A stretch of DNA of 64,000 nucleotides, taken from contig NZ_JAGYHC010000001.1 in NCBI RefSeq assembly GCF_019837165.1, forward strand, positions 1,240,001 to 1,304,000. The letters run 5' to 3'. How positions within the stretch are numbered: the first letter of the stretch is position 1; each line of letters begins with the position of its first letter. This stretch comes from Virgibacillus sp. NKC19-3. GTDB lineage: Bacteria; Bacillota; Bacilli; Bacillales; Amphibacillaceae. Positions 32,291-41,030 of the stretch are shown here, piece after piece. The translations under genes were made by a program, and so were the position numbers. The notes below the pieces were generated by a model, which was not told the origin of the DNA, searched no databases, and saw only the letters and a program-made list of their open reading frames with translations.

Positions 32291-32405
32291 TTTTGGAACG
32301 GTTTCCTTTCTTAGACGTGTAGTTCTGTGATCTTAACCCCTTTTCAAATTGCGTAAAAAGGGCTATGATAGTTTTTGGCAGTCCTTACTGCATAAGTGCA
32401 ACTAA

Positions 32406-32682
32406 GAGGCTGGGTCAAAACAAACGTGTTTTATTAAAAAGACGAACATTACCAAACTTAGCGTAGGAAATATGCGGAGACTCCAGCGGGAGAAAAGGCA
32501 TAGGTGAGACACTTAAAGACGCGGGTAGCAATCTTTTTTGCGAGGAGTGCTGCCCCTCGAAGTCACTTGCAACACGAAGCGCACAAGGGGTCTCACCAGC
32601 CGCCCTAAGGTGCGTGACGTATATTTTTAGAAGCGATGTATGGTCAGAATTTATTTGTTAAAAACATTTTTGTCCCAGCCTC
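32406..32682. repeat. MITE-like Bacillaceae repeat, copy 1 (long form)
   Basis: Bounded by inverted ends GAGGCTGGGTCAAAA and TTTTTGTCCCAGCCTC, with similarity extending ~40 bases inward. The core carries GGAGACTCCAGCGGGAG and TCTCACCAGCCGCC. It matches copies at 42948-43166 and 51272-51546 and encodes no protein. It fills most of the 466-base gap 32291-32756; the rest shows no feature except the dgkB ribosome site. Confidence 0.85.
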
Positions 32683-32756
32683 ATGTTTACTAAGATGTAA
32701 CGTATATAATAACAAAAAGCAGCCCTGCATGATGAAAGTAATGGGGAGGGAACATA

Positions 32757-33665
32757 ATGCGAAAAGCCCGAATCATTTATAATCCGACATCCGGTCGAGA
32801 AATTTTTAAAAAAGAATTACCTACTGTGTTGGAACGACTTGAAATTGCTGGGTATGAAACATCTGCCCATGCGACAACCCGTGAAGGCGATGCAACAGAT
32901 GCTGCTAGAGCGGCTGTAGAACGGAAATATGATCTAATTGTTGTTGCTGGAGGAGATGGCACGATTAATGAAGTGATCAATGGTATAGCAGAGCAAGCGA
33001 ACAGACCGAAACTTGGTATTATTCCAGGTGGAACGACGAACGACTTTGCTCGTGCATTAAACATTCCGCGTGATATTCAGAAAGCGGTTGATATCATTTT
33101 AGCGGATCAATCGATGTTTTTAGATATTGGAAAAGTAAATGGTCATTATTTCATGAATATTGCCGGTGGCGGAAAGTTAACGGAGCTTACTTATGATGTT
33201 CCAAGTAAGTTAAAAACAATGCTTGGCCATCTTGCTTATTATGTCAAAGGGATCGAGATGCTTCCATCCTTAAAGCCCATACAGACCAAAATAGAATATG
33301 ATGGGAATGTCATTGATGAAGACATCATGCTGTTTCTAGTAGCTAACACGAATTCGGTCGGTGGGTTTGAAAAGCTTGCACCAGATGCCAAACTTAATGA
33401 TGGTTATTTTGATTTACTGATTTTACGTAAGACGAATTTGGCAGACTTTATTCGAATTGCAACACTGGCATTGCGTGGTCTCCATTTGGAAAGTGAAAAC
33501 ATCATTTATGTACAAGCTAAAAATATAAACGTGTCAACAGATGAAAAAATGCAATTAAATATAGATGGGGAATTTGGTGGGTTGCTGCCAGGAGAATTCG
33601 TCAATCTGCAGCAGCATATTGAATTACTGGTATCGGATAAACTTCTAGAGAAAGAAGACTACTAA
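32757..33665 (+). CDS. dgkB: Diacylglycerol kinase DgkB
   Basis: A 302-residue soluble lipid kinase (YerQ type) that recycles diacylglycerol from lipoteichoic acid synthesis into phosphatidic acid. RIIYNPTSGRE, the nucleotide motif VVAGGDGTINEVINGI and IPGGTTNDFARAL are diagnostic. Ribosome site GGGGAGGGA. Position between gatB and rlmCD is as in B. subtilis. Confidence 0.95.
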   Translation: MRKARIIYNPTSGREIFKKELPTVLERLEIAGYETSAHATTREGDATDAARAAVERKYDLIVVAGGDGTINEVINGIAEQANRPKLGIIPGGTTNDFARALNIPRDIQKAVDIILADQSMFLDIGKVNGHYFMNIAGGGKLTELTYDVPSKLKTMLGHLAYYVKGIEMLPSLKPIQTKIEYDGNVIDEDIMLFLVANTNSVGGFEKLAPDAKLNDGYFDLLILRKTNLADFIRIATLALRGLHLESENIIYVQAKNINVSTDEKMQLNIDGEFGGLLPGEFVNLQQHIELLVSDKLLEKEDY

Positions 33666-33739
33666 CGGCGTAGTCTTTTTTCTTTATAACCCGGATATGA
33701 TAAGATAAAATTCACTTGTTAACGTAAAGGAAGATAAAT

Positions 33740-35116
33740 ATGGCAAAACAAACAGCTCCAGTAAAAAAGAATGAAACAATCACCCTTCGTTTTGAAGATC
33801 TGACGCATGAAGGAAATGGTGTAGGTAAAATCGAAGGCTATCCACTATTTGTCCCATACGGATTACCTGGGGAAGAAGCAACCGTGAAAGTAGTTAAAGT
33901 GAATAAAAATTTCGGATTTGGGAAATTGCTTAAGGTTACAAAATTAAGCCCACATCGGATCGAACCAACCTGTCATGTTCATTGTGGCGGATGCCAACTA
34001 CAGCATATGAGTTACGAGCTTCAGCTGCAAATGAAACAAGATCACGTCCATAATGTGATGAAAAAGATTGCTCATTTCGAACAAGTTCCGATCCAACCTA
34101 TAATAGGGATGGAGGAACCATCTCATTATCGTAATAAGGTACAGATTCCTGTAGGCGAACAAAATGGAGAGCTTATCACCGGCTTTTATCAAAAGAGAAG
34201 TCATCGAATTCTGCAAAATCAAGATACATGCTATATGCAAGATGAGGCAATGAATGAAATACTACCATTTACACGCCAACTAATGAATAAATATGGCATT
34301 CAGGCGTATGATGAAACGTCTCACCGTGGGCAATTACGCCATATTATGGTACGTACTGGGCATCATACGAAGGATGTAATGATCGTTTTTGTGACGAAAA
34401 CAGCAAGTTTCCCGGAGAAAGATAGAATCACAGAGGAGTTAACCAATCAATTTCCACAAGTGAAATCGATTGTTCAAAATATAAATGATCAACGAACCAA
34501 TGTCGTGCTAGGTAAGAAAACGAAAGTCCTTTGGGGAGATCATTATATTTACGATAAGATTGGAGATCTTACCTTTGCCATTTCTCCTAAATCTTTCTTC
34601 CAGGTCAATCCAGTACAAACAAAGGTATTGTATGACAAAGCACTGGAATATGCCAATATGGATAAGGATGATGTTGTTGTCGATGCGTACTGTGGTATTG
34701 GGACTATTTCGTTATTCTTAGCGCAAAAGGCGAAGAAAGTATATGGGATTGAAATGGTTCCAGAGGCAATTAAGGATGCGAACATGAATGCAGCATTAAA
34801 TGGAAGAAACAATGTGGAATTTGCTGTTGGCCAAGCAGAGAAAGTCATGCCGAAGTGGAAAGAGCAAGGCTTAGACCCTGACCTTATTGTCGTAGACCCA
34901 CCACGAAAAGGCTGCGATATTGATTTTCTGGAGGCAATGATGGCGATGAAGCCAAAGCGAATTGTTTATGTATCCTGCAATCCGTCGACGTTAGCACGTG
35001 ACCTTCGTATCCTTGAAGATGGAGGATATGAAACGAAACAAGTGCAGCCAATAGATATGTTTCCGAATACCAGTCATGTAGAGTGTGTCGTTTCAATAGA
35101 ACGGAAAATGATGTAG
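33740..35116 (+). CDS. rlmCD: 23S rRNA (uracil-5-)-methyltransferase RlmCD
   Basis: A 458-residue RumA-type enzyme. An N-terminal TRAM domain (EDLTHEGNGVGKIEGYPLFVPY) is followed by an iron-sulfur cysteine cluster (CHVHCGGCQLQH) and the SAM-dependent methyltransferase (SPKSFFQVNP, DAYCGIGTISLFLAQ, VDPPRKGCD, catalytic Cys in YVSCNPSTLARDL). It makes m5U in 23S rRNA; in B. subtilis one enzyme (YefA) does both sites. Confidence 0.94.
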   Translation: MAKQTAPVKKNETITLRFEDLTHEGNGVGKIEGYPLFVPYGLPGEEATVKVVKVNKNFGFGKLLKVTKLSPHRIEPTCHVHCGGCQLQHMSYELQLQMKQDHVHNVMKKIAHFEQVPIQPIIGMEEPSHYRNKVQIPVGEQNGELITGFYQKRSHRILQNQDTCYMQDEAMNEILPFTRQLMNKYGIQAYDETSHRGQLRHIMVRTGHHTKDVMIVFVTKTASFPEKDRITEELTNQFPQVKSIVQNINDQRTNVVLGKKTKVLWGDHYIYDKIGDLTFAISPKSFFQVNPVQTKVLYDKALEYANMDKDDVVVDAYCGIGTISLFLAQKAKKVYGIEMVPEAIKDANMNAALNGRNNVEFAVGQAEKVMPKWKEQGLDPDLIVVDPPRKGCDIDFLEAMMAMKPKRIVYVSCNPSTLARDLRILEDGGYETKQVQPIDMFPNTSHVECVVSIERKMM

Positions 35117-35372
35117 AGACAAAACTAAACCTTTCTTTTCAAGGTGTTTCACAAGTGTGTGTACGCTCAAATGATGAAAATAAGTTCAAAAGTTTATAGA
35201 TTGTTGGTATTAATGCTGATTGTACTATCTTTTTAAGCGATTTAACATTAGTATCCATGCTCTCAAAGAAAACAACCCATATAAATCCTGTTATGTTTAT
35301 TGTTTTATGTAGGGTGGAATAGTAAAAGGAATACGATTTGATTAAGATAAGCAGAATCAAGGAGGACATAAA

Positions 35373-36386
35373 ATGAAACAAGAACAATTAATCCTACAAG
35401 AGCGTCCAAATGGATTGCCAAATGAAAATACATTTCAATTTAAAACGATCGAGGTTGCTGAGCCGGCAGAAAACGAGGTTTTACTGAAAACCCTATATGT
35501 TTCTGTCGATCCGTATATGCGAGGGAGAATGTCTGATGCACCGTCATATGTAGCTCCGTTTGAAGTTGGATCCCCTTTAGCAGGTGGGATAGTCAGTCAG
35601 GTGGTCAAATCCAATAGTGAACAATTGATGGAAGGAGACTTGGTGACGGGAAATCTTGAATTTCAACAATATAATGTTGTAACAACAGATCAGATTCGAA
35701 AGGTCAGCACGAAAGCTTTAAGTCCCAGCAGTGCACTTAGTGTATTAGGTATGCCTGCATTGACTGCTTATTTTGGAATGATGCATATTGGAGAACCTAA
35801 AGCGGGGGAGACCGTCGTTGTGTCCGGTGCTGCAGGAGCAGTAGGACAAATCGCTGGACAATTGGCAAAAAGGGCTGGAGCTCGTGTCGTCGGAATTGTT
35901 GGATCAGAGAAAAAAGCAACATACATCACAGAAACACTTGGATATGACGCAGCCGTGGAATATAAAAAAGGGGATGTCCGTGGGCAGTTAAAAGAGACCT
36001 GTCCGGATGGGATAGATGTCTATTATGAAAATGTTGGAGGTGACATCTCAGATGCAGTCTGGCCTTTATTAAATGTCTTCGCTCGTGTACCTGTATGTGG
36101 CGCGATCTCTGCTTACAATCTGAAAGAGGGAGAGAAAGATATAGGTTTGCGTGTTCAACAGTTTCTTATTAAATCACGTGTTAAAATGCAAGGGTTACTT
36201 GTCGGGGATTTTGCAGCATACAATGATGAAGCCTATCAAGTACTGGAAGAAGCAGTTTCTAATGATGAGCTGACATTTGAAGAGACCATTCATGAAGGAT
36301 TTCACGCTATTCCGGATGCATTTCTAGGACTGTTTTCCGGAGAAAATATCGGTAAGCAGCTTGTAAAGGTTGCTGATGAGGATTAA
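35373..36386 (+). CDS. NADP-dependent MDR oxidoreductase (YfmJ/CurA-like)
   Basis: A 337-residue medium-chain reductase of the leukotriene B4 dehydrogenase / curcumin reductase type, without catalytic zinc. VSVDPYMRGRMSD, ALSVLGMPALTAYFGM, the Rossmann VVVSGAAGAVGQIAGQLAK and DVYYENVGG are hallmarks. It should reduce alkenal or alkenone double bonds with NADPH. Ribosome site AAGGAGG. Monocistronic by spacing. Confidence 0.9.
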   Translation: MKQEQLILQERPNGLPNENTFQFKTIEVAEPAENEVLLKTLYVSVDPYMRGRMSDAPSYVAPFEVGSPLAGGIVSQVVKSNSEQLMEGDLVTGNLEFQQYNVVTTDQIRKVSTKALSPSSALSVLGMPALTAYFGMMHIGEPKAGETVVVSGAAGAVGQIAGQLAKRAGARVVGIVGSEKKATYITETLGYDAAVEYKKGDVRGQLKETCPDGIDVYYENVGGDISDAVWPLLNVFARVPVCGAISAYNLKEGEKDIGLRVQQFLIKSRVKMQGLLVGDFAAYNDEAYQVLEEAVSNDELTFEETIHEGFHAIPDAFLGLFSGENIGKQLVKVADED

Positions 36387-36491
36387 GCTTATTTGCTTTT
36401 ATGCTGAGTAACTGTAGTTTCAGGGTGTTCCGGGATCTTCATTGACCTTGTCCTTTTTTCTCAAATACTTATACCAAATAAATAAAACTCC

Positions 36492-36537
36492 AAACCGTCT
36501 GATCCATGATTCATCATATGTGGATTGGCGGTTTTTT
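36492..36537 (+). terminator. Terminator after the MDR reductase
   Basis: AAACCG-TCTGATCCA and TGGATTGG-CGGTTT form an interrupted stem followed by a run of six Ts. Confidence 0.75.
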
Positions 36538-36682
36538 AATTATATAAGCAACCCCACCATAAAATCTGTTCTATGTAGAAATAGCGTTGCGGAATAAATG
36601 TTTTTCCTCCTAGAACATTAAGATAAGGGAAGAAGTACATACTAACCATGAAAGCAGTATTAAATATGGAAGGGGTAAACCA

Positions 36683-37903
36683 ATGCTTGACGAAAGTACG
36701 ATAAAAATAGTTAAATCAACTGCTCCGCTGTTACAGGAGCACAGTAAGGAGATTGGCAAAAGGTTTTATGAATTGTTATTTTCACGCGTGCCGGAGTTGT
36801 ACAACATGTTCAATCAAACCAATCAAAAACGCGGTTTCCAACAGGAAGCATTAGCCTATGGCGTTTATTTAGCTGGGGCAAATATTGACAATTTAAAAGC
36901 AGTCGAAACAATGGTGGAAAGAGTGACGGAAAAGCATCGGGCATTGGGTGTGCAGGCCGAGCAATATCCGATAGTTGGCGAAAATTTAATCGAGGCTGTA
37001 AAAGATGTTCTCGGTGATGCGGCAACGGATGAAGTTATTGAGGCTTGGGAGAAAGCTTACCAAGCCATTGCAGATTTTTTTATTGATATAGAGAATAAAC
37101 TTTACAAACAGACCGAGTTGCAGCCAGGTGGCTGGGTTGGCAACCGTTCTTTCTATGTAGCTCAAAAAGTGAAAGAGAGTGATGTGATTACTTCTTTCTA
37201 TTTAAAGCCTGAAGATGGAAAGAGAATTCCTGTCTATAATCCTGGTCAGTACCTTACAATACAGGCAGATATCAAGGGCGAAAAATATTTTCATATGAGA
37301 CATTATAGCTTGTCAGATGCCCCCAATCATGAATATTACCGGATTAGTGTTAAGCGTGAAGATGCCCTTAACGGTGCACCTGCTGGAATTGTATCGAATT
37401 ACCTCCATCATGAAGTTGCAGTAGGAGACGTACTGCCTATTAGAGCCCCGGCTGGTGATTTTACGTTTAAAACAGAAGGACAACCGATTGTTTTGCTTAG
37501 TGGGGGAGTTGGGATTACGCCAATGATGAGTATGTTCAATACGTTGGTTGAGACTCACTCTGACCGCGAAATCACATTTATCCATGCAGCTGCGAATAGT
37601 AAAGTTCATGCGATGAGAGAACATGTGGAAGAATTAGTGAAGGAACACAAGAATATAACTTCCTTTGTATGCTATTCTGCCCCAACTGAACAAGACCGAT
37701 CCGAAAAGCGTTATGATAAAGAGGGTTTTATTAACTTGAACTGGTTAAAAACTGTTTTATCCGATAATCGGAAAGACTTTTATTTTTGCGGTCCGCTTCC
37801 CTTCTTAAAAGCTATAAACGGTGCACTTAAGGAATGGGGCGTACCAAAAGAAAAACGTACTTATGAATTATTCAGTCCTATCAGTACAATCGAAGAAGCA
37901 TAG
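36683..37903 (+). CDS. hmp: Flavohaemoglobin, nitric oxide dioxygenase
   Basis: A 406-residue protein. The globin domain (1-140) has ALAYGVYLAGANIDNL and KHRALGVQAEQYPIVGENL with the proximal His. The FAD domain has YNPGQYLTIQ and MRHYSLSD, and the NAD domain has LLSGGVGITPMMSM and FYFCGPLPFLKAI. It oxidises NO to nitrate. Start ATG behind GGAAGGGG. Upstream AT-rich sequence may hold an NsrR or ResD site, but I could not define one. Confidence 0.95.
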   Translation: MLDESTIKIVKSTAPLLQEHSKEIGKRFYELLFSRVPELYNMFNQTNQKRGFQQEALAYGVYLAGANIDNLKAVETMVERVTEKHRALGVQAEQYPIVGENLIEAVKDVLGDAATDEVIEAWEKAYQAIADFFIDIENKLYKQTELQPGGWVGNRSFYVAQKVKESDVITSFYLKPEDGKRIPVYNPGQYLTIQADIKGEKYFHMRHYSLSDAPNHEYYRISVKREDALNGAPAGIVSNYLHHEVAVGDVLPIRAPAGDFTFKTEGQPIVLLSGGVGITPMMSMFNTLVETHSDREITFIHAAANSKVHAMREHVEELVKEHKNITSFVCYSAPTEQDRSEKRYDKEGFINLNWLKTVLSDNRKDFYFCGPLPFLKAINGALKEWGVPKEKRTYELFSPISTIEEA

Positions 37904-38174
37904 GTCAGGAGGAGTTTATGTCATTGTAACATTCGCCCAAATGAAACAAAGAGGACATCCTTTATTTATTTTAGTTTAAGAAAGACAGCTTAAATAAGAC
38001 GTAGCTCTAATTATTATTCAATCAAATGCTACAACAACTCATTTCAAGTAATAGATGAGCCTGTTTGTTTGAAAACGTAAATAGAAGGGAAGAAATACAA
38101 TGTGAATATTATGGTGATATACAACCATCCTCTTCTTGTTAAGAGGTTAACGCTATGCAAAGGAGCGAATGGAA

Positions 38175-38891
38175 ATGGCGAATAGTAAGATTAAATTAAA
38201 GAAAAAAGAATTAGTCGCGAATGATACCATGGCTTTCCACTGGGAAATGCCAGAAGGATTTGAATTTAAAGCTGGTCAGCTTACTCATATCAAATTGATT
38301 AATCCGAGTGAGATCGATGAAGAAGGGACGAAACGGGCGTTGTCACTCGTTTATGCGCCGAGTGAAAATGAATTGGTCACAGCTACTCGCCTGAGGGATT
38401 CAGCGTTTAAGCGGGTTTTAAAAGATTTGCCAGAAGGTAGTGAAGTAGCATTTGATGGGGCGAACGGAAGCTTTACCCTGCATAAAACGGAATCAACCCC
38501 GGCTGTATTTATCATTGGCGGCATTGGTATTACACCTATCCGAAGCATGATTGCGGAGGCTACAAATCAGCAAACGGATCATGAACTTACGTTGCTGTAC
38601 TCGAATAAAACACCAGATGATGCTCCGTTTCTATCTGATCTTGAGAATATGGAAAAACAAAATCCAAATTTCAAGTTTGTTCCTGTCATGACGAGATCAA
38701 GTGCGGATGAGTGGAATGGGGAACTGGGCCACATTGATGCAGACATGCTTAAACGACATGTTTCAGATATAAATAAACCAATCTATTATTTGTCCGGTCC
38801 TGGAAATATGGTAGAAGCAATGCAGAAAATGCTTGTTGAAGCCGGTGTAAATGAAGATAATATTCGTACAGAAGAGTTTGCAGGATATTAA
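38175..38891 (+). CDS. FAD-dependent ferredoxin-reductase-like oxidoreductase
   Basis: A 238-residue stand-alone FNR module. FEFKAGQLTHIKL and RALSLVYAPS bind flavin; VFIIGGIGITPIRSMI and YYLSGPGNMVEAMQKML bind NAD(P)H. No globin or iron-sulfur domain is attached, so it must pass electrons to a separate partner. ATG 38175 lies nine bases after AGGAG; ATG 38169 is too close. The gap from hmp (271 bases) has no clear terminator. Confidence 0.85.
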   Translation: MANSKIKLKKKELVANDTMAFHWEMPEGFEFKAGQLTHIKLINPSEIDEEGTKRALSLVYAPSENELVTATRLRDSAFKRVLKDLPEGSEVAFDGANGSFTLHKTESTPAVFIIGGIGITPIRSMIAEATNQQTDHELTLLYSNKTPDDAPFLSDLENMEKQNPNFKFVPVMTRSSADEWNGELGHIDADMLKRHVSDINKPIYYLSGPGNMVEAMQKMLVEAGVNEDNIRTEEFAGY

Positions 38892-39097
38892 GAAAAGAAA
38901 ACCAGTTTATCCGATAAGTAACATTACTTTATGCCATGTTCAAGTATAATACTGTGAAAATAGTCATGTGAGCAAGAAATGTCTGCATGGTTGTTTTATG
39001 AATGTGGCAAGGACGCAAACAGTTATGGAAATGGGATCACCATCCTGTTTTTACCCGTCGTTTTAACTAAACCAATGGGATTACAATAAAAATGAAA

Positions 39098-39140
39098 TGG
39101 CATTCTATGGGAAGTTTTCTCCTGTGGAATGCTATTTTTT
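39098..39140 (+). terminator. Terminator after the FNR-like gene
   Basis: TGGCATTC (39098-39105) pairs with GGAATGCTA (39126-39134), followed by TTTTTTT. A second inverted repeat, GAGCATGAA/TTCATGCTC (about 39170-39196), lies before the convergent tetR gene. The rest of 38892-39221 shows nothing else. Confidence 0.75.
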
Positions 39141-39221
39141 TATGTAATGCTTCCGTCTAGGGTATTTAGAGCATGAAATTCTTGAACTTCATGCTCCTCG
39201 CTGCCTGTAGCCAACTAAATG

Positions 39222-39869
39222 TTAATGCTTCCCCGGTGCAATCCCTTTAATGAGCATCTCCGTCCATTCTTCTGTATAGGGGGCGATTTTCTCATAAATT
39301 TGCGGCTTGGAAATGCCTTCTACAATCGCCTGGAAATACAGCAGCAGAAATTCATCCGAATATTTCAAGTCCACTTTTCCCTCTTTACGCCCCCGATGAA
39401 ATAAATCCAATAACATGCCGTAATTGACTTCATTAAATTTCTGCATCATCAAAGACTGGCCTGCATCGTCCTTTTTCGTAAAGAAATCCATCATTCTCAT
39501 ATAGAATTGATGATTGATTTTATCTAAATAGCCGATTTTATTTTGGCTCAATGCAATTAGCGTTTCTTCAAACGATTTATTTTCAGCTACAATTTCTCTG
39601 GCACCGGTAATTAGTTGATCAATAAAATGCTGGTAAACTTCATGGATAAGATTATCTTTGCTGCCAAAATATTTAAAAAGGGTAGCTTTACCGACATTTG
39701 CTCGTTGAGCGATTTCTTCCATGGTTACATTTCCGGCATCATCATCTTTATTCATCAACTCAAAAGTGGCATCTAAAATTTTCTTTTTCTTTTCTTCTGT
39801 TCGTTTTTCAAAACCATTCACATGTATGACCCGCTTTCTTTGAACATTCATTAAAAAATTTTGTTTCAA
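39222..39869 (-). CDS. TetR-family transcriptional regulator
   Basis: A 215-residue repressor. The N-terminal helix-turn-helix is readable in KKKILDATFELMNKDDDAGNVTMEEIAQRANVGKATLFKYFGSKDNLIHEVY. The C-terminal ligand domain is unremarkable. The longest start is TTG 39869; ATG 39851 or a GTG near 39821 are alternatives. It is divergent from an ABC exporter operon, the standard arrangement for a drug-responsive local repressor. Confidence 0.88.
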   Translation of the reverse strand: MKQNFLMNVQRKRVIHVNGFEKRTEEKKKKILDATFELMNKDDDAGNVTMEEIAQRANVGKATLFKYFGSKDNLIHEVYQHFIDQLITGAREIVAENKSFEETLIALSQNKIGYLDKINHQFYMRMMDFFTKKDDAGQSLMMQKFNEVNYGMLLDLFHRGRKEGKVDLKYSDEFLLLYFQAIVEGISKPQIYEKIAPYTEEWTEMLIKGIAPGKH

Positions 39870-39972
39870 TGAACGTATCTCTTCCTATTTATTATATCTG
39901 TCTAATTATGAACTGGCAAATAAAAAATAGTATATATTATATTGACTTCATGGATAAAAGAGAATAAAATTG

Positions 39973-39995
39973 AACCATAAAGTAGTTATATGGTT
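39973..39995. promoter_or_regulatory. Inverted repeat, candidate TetR operator
   Basis: AACCATA, nine spacer bases, then TATGGTT; flanking bases extend the symmetry by another pair or two. It lies in the divergent gap between the tetR gene and the ABC exporter. Confidence 0.45.
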
Positions 39996-40126
39996 TAAAA
40001 CTTTTTATTTAATGTGTTATTGTGAACTAAAAATAAAATTATAGTTTTATTTGTTCTTCTAAATGATTGAATAAGCAGGACGAGATAAAACGGTGTATAA
40101 CAAGGAGAAAAAGGAGTGTCAGCCTC

Positions 40127-41008
40127 ATGACAAACATGGTGAAATTACAAGGGTTGCAAAAGAAGTTTGGTAGGTTTCAAGCGTTAAGCGATGTAACTTT
40201 CACGGTAGAGGAGGGAGAAGTTGTCGGGTTTATCGGGCCGAATGGCGCCGGTAAATCGACCACGATTCGTACGTTATTGGGAATTATTAAGCGTGACGGC
40301 GGGCAAGCGGAAATTTTCGGAAAGGATGTTTGGAAAGAAAGTTTGGAAATTCATAAACGTATTTCTTATGTACCAGGGGATGTTGCGCTTTGGGGGAGTC
40401 TAACTGGTGGAGAAATCATTGACTTGTTTATGAAGTTACATGGCGGTGGAGATAAACAAAAACGTGATTATTTAATCAAACGTTTTGAATTAGACCCGAA
40501 GAAAAAATCCAAAGGGTATTCGAAAGGGAACCGACAAAAAGTTGGTTTGATCGCAGCGCTATCCGTGGATTCGGATTTATATATATTTGATGAGCCGACT
40601 TCTGGCCTTGATCCATTGATGGAATCCGTTTTTCAGGAAGAAGTGGAGAAAATAAAGGAAGCAGGGAAATCCATTTTGCTGTCTTCTCATATTCTGAGTG
40701 AGGTAGAGCGTTTAGCTGATAGGGTTGTCATTATACGTCAGGGTGAAATTGTAGAAGCGGGGACATTGGATGAGTTACGGCATTTGACCCGTTCTGCTGT
40801 AACTTTAACAACAGAAGACGATGTTTCCAAAATGGAGTCTATTGAAGGTGTCCACGATTTCTCGCAAAAAGACAATCAGGCTACATTTTCTGCTGACAAC
40901 AAATATATCAACCATATTTTAACAGAAGCAACCAAGCTGGGTGTGAAGAAGTTTGAAGCTGTTCCGCCGACGCTCGAAGATTTATTTATGCGTCACTATG
41001 AAGGTTAA
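40127..41008 (+). CDS. ABC exporter ATP-binding protein
   Basis: A 293-residue ATPase. Walker A GPNGAGKSTT, Q-loop YVPGDVALWG, signature SKGNRQKVGLIAAL (a variant of LSGGQ), Walker B LYIFDEPTSGLDP and H-loop SSHILSE are present, with a C-terminal extension (~215-293) typical of drug or polyketide exporter subunits. ATG 40127 lies ten bases after AGGAG. It pairs with the permease 22 bases downstream. Confidence 0.93.
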   Translation: MTNMVKLQGLQKKFGRFQALSDVTFTVEEGEVVGFIGPNGAGKSTTIRTLLGIIKRDGGQAEIFGKDVWKESLEIHKRISYVPGDVALWGSLTGGEIIDLFMKLHGGGDKQKRDYLIKRFELDPKKKSKGYSKGNRQKVGLIAALSVDSDLYIFDEPTSGLDPLMESVFQEEVEKIKEAGKSILLSSHILSEVERLADRVVIIRQGEIVEAGTLDELRHLTRSAVTLTTEDDVSKMESIEGVHDFSQKDNQATFSADNKYINHILTEATKLGVKKFEAVPPTLEDLFMRHYEG

Positions 41009-41030
41009 GCGTAGATAGGGAGGTGAAAAG

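Noticed and set aside
35139-35387. A hydrophobic minus-strand frame between rlmCD and the MDR reductase
   Set aside because: AT-rich chance frame without ribosome site, overlapping the start of the plus-strand gene.
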